In this document: positions 52,001 through 55,000 of the stretch, piece by piece
Numbering within the stretch: the first letter of the stretch is position 1
Layout: every line of letters starts with the position of its first letter
From: Adiantum capillus-veneris
Lineage: Eukaryota; Streptophyta; Polypodiopsida; Polypodiales; Pteridaceae
Length of the DNA stretch: 64,000 bases
Direction: 5' to 3'
NCBI GenBank assembly: GCA_014529385.2
Contig: CM043942.1
Coordinates: forward strand, 35,261,469-35,325,468
Notes under the pieces: model-generated
Seen by the model: only the letters and a program-made list of their open reading frames with translations
Told to the model about the DNA's origin: nothing
Databases searched by the model: none
Program-made: the position numbers and the translations under genes

Positions 52001-55000
52001 TTGATACCATGTATGGTCACCACCGTAAATTGTACATAAGCCACCCTTCTTTGAAGTCCAAGAAACATTTAACGAAGAGTCTTGCTGAGTATTGGAATGC
52101 CGACCATGATCAAGTGTAGGAACGTTTGAAGAAGATCTGTTTTAAGATTGTCGATCTTGAGAATAGAACCTTGAAGTTGAATAAGGCTGTGTTGCTTGCT
52201 GTCTGAACTGAGATTGTCGCTGTTGACTTTGGCTATAACTTTCTCTGCGATCGCGTTGTGAAAAGCGAGCGCTATTTGAAGATCTGTCACTAGGGAAAAA
52301 ATTCTGTACAGGGCGTCAATTATCGCCAAGACGTTCCACATAGGCAATTGCATCATCCAAGGAGGTAGGGTTGTATTTGTGCACATCGTCCTTCAGGGTT
52401 AGTTCAAGCCCGTCGATGAAACCGTGTAGTTTATCAAAGGGGTTGAGATTCTCTATCTCCAGAGTTAGTTTCTGAAACTCTGTGATGTACCGGCCAAGGA
52501 ACCAGTCTTGCTCAGGCGGCGAAGAGAGGACCGGGCATGAAAATCCGCATTGGCAGGTTCGAATGCCTTGCGAATAGCACGCCGGAATCTGTCCCAAGAA
52601 GGTGTGAGTTTACCATCAACAACCCATCATTGCCACCAAAGAAATATTGTGTCCATGAGCAGAGAACTAGCAAGTGCAACTTTTTACTCTCGATCAAATC
52701 TATGTTTGATAAGTAAACCTCCATTTTAAACAGCCATTGGTCTAGCACACGCTTGCTACGGTGGCCATTATACGGCTCGGACAGTTTAACATCCAGTTTC
52801 TTCTTCTGTGCAGCATTAAAAATCTTATAGAAGTAATTGAAGTTCGCGATTGTCTACCTCATCAGTTGGATCTGGTTCGTTTTGTTCGTCCACTGAAGCA
52901 TCGGAAGAAGGTGGTGGAGAAGCAGCATTAGTCATCCGAGAAGTCGTAGGACGACTTCGAGAAGTGTTTTGCGTCTGCATCTGATCCAAACGATTGTGAA
53001 GTGATGCGAGGCTTGTGGAAAGTGTGGCCATCTGCTCCTTGATGGTTATACACCTCAAAGGGAACTCTCGAACAGGTGCAGGTTTTGGGTTGGGAATAGG
53101 TTCTGGGACGGGGTCTCCGAGAGTTGAAACTATGTCTGGAACGAGTTTGGGCTTTGGAGTAGAGGAATCTGGAATTATGATGACCACCTCTAGCGTAGGA
53201 GAATTTGTCGGTAAAACTCCTCGAGTTTTGTCTACTGGTGGTGATTCCGACGGCGCACAGAGAAGTAGCAGATAACCAGCGCTAAAGGAGAGAGAGGGAT
53301 AGCATGGAAACTTGGAATCCCTGGCTGGATGTCTTTTTTTTTTGGATGTTACGTAAGGTAAACTACAAGAGGTGCACTACATGAGGTAAAATTTTAGGGG
53401 CTTATCGGACACTTGAAAAATAAAACCTTATGGCTGATTTTTCAAAGTTTGCGCTACTTATTTGCTTACGTAAAAACAGCCAGCGATTTGATGCAGCGTT
53501 TCAGCCCAGCATTCAGTTTTCAGCGTTTAGGCCAGCGCTTTGCATTTCGAACCAACACGCAGCAAAGGGTCGCCTGGGTGCCACATGCTTGAAGGGTGTG
53601 AGCCAGGCGAACAATTGCGAGGGCAAGACCCTTTCACATGAACGAGTACACTCAAAGAAGGGCGAAGAGGTGCGATCCTCTGGGAAGGGATGCCAACGCA
53701 AATGTTCAATTCAGCCAGCGCAGAATTTCAGCGTTTCAGCAGTCCATCCTTTTTAAAAAGGGTGCGCAAAGGGGCACGTCCCTTGGAAAGGGTGCGAACA
53801 CGGAGAACAAGGAGCATGTCTGCTGTGTTCGCAGAAAGGGGTGCGAGGGCAGGTTAGAAGGATTACCACCCGAGCAAAGGTGCATGAGGTTCTCCGGGTA
53901 CGCTATGCACACACATCCGTGTTCAGTCTTTACTTATAGAATTGGAACATAAAAATTCAAGCTACCTCATATGATCGAGAGCATTTGTGTACCACCTTTC
54001 TTTTGCTTTCATACAATTGCGGGAAGGGGATAGAGTGTAGCGGTGAGGGTGAGAGGCTCACACCCGAGAAAAATTTTTACTCTGATACCACTGTGAGGAT
54101 TAGTGGTGTTAATCCTATAATAAAGACTTAAAACTTCATACTTAAGATCAAACTGAGATTCAAGAGACTGAATGTGTTTTTGGTTGATTGAATGAATGAA
54201 TGCTTGAAAACTGAGTACAATAGGCTCCGCGTATAGAAGACGATAAGACATGAATGAAAAGACACGTCTCATGGTGACGAGACATGACTTTAGACGTAAA
54301 GACACATCCTTTCGGCGACGAGCTGCAACCATTGGACGAAGAGTCGCAACCGTAGAGCGAAGGGTGTGACCAGTCGTCGAAGGAGTGTAGCTTTTGGCAA
54401 AGAGGCATGTCTCTTGAGCGAAGGGTCGTGACCATCCAAGCATAGAGGTTCTCTTGGCATGGCACTTTTCGTAATGTAACTAGGAGTAGATGTAATACTG
54501 TAACATAGTCACAATCGTGACACTTAGAGTCAAGTGTATGGAAATATAGTGTATATATTATGAGATTCTCTAAGCTCTAAACAAGTTAGGTTTAATAAGT
54601 ATAGCAAAATCTTGGCGTTCTTGACGTACTTTTTATTGGAGAATGTGCCCTACTGCGTATCATACTTGCATCGTATTGTACGTATCATACTCATGGACGT
54701 ACCTTGAAGTCAATTTTGTGTGATTACCTTTGAAGGGGATGCGGCAGACAATAAGGCTGTCTGGGGTTAGGATTTGATACTACTATGGCCGAAACCTGTT
54801 GGTGCTCTCGAAGGGTTACTTGCAGGTGGGCGTGTAAAATGGTACGGAGGATGCTGGTGGAAACGTGGGTTCCACTGCTAAAATAGGGGCAGGTCTGAAC
54901 AAGGGCAGACAGGCACAATGCAATGGCAAGGCTAAATGCATATGGACTGCAGCAAAGAGCAGGTGGGGGACTGGGCTTGGTATGAGGTGAGCTACTGATT

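Noticed and set aside
53430-53952. Overlapping plus-strand frames of 100-108 codons
   Set aside because: They lie in the N5 untranslated leader opposite to the element's coding strand; no domain.
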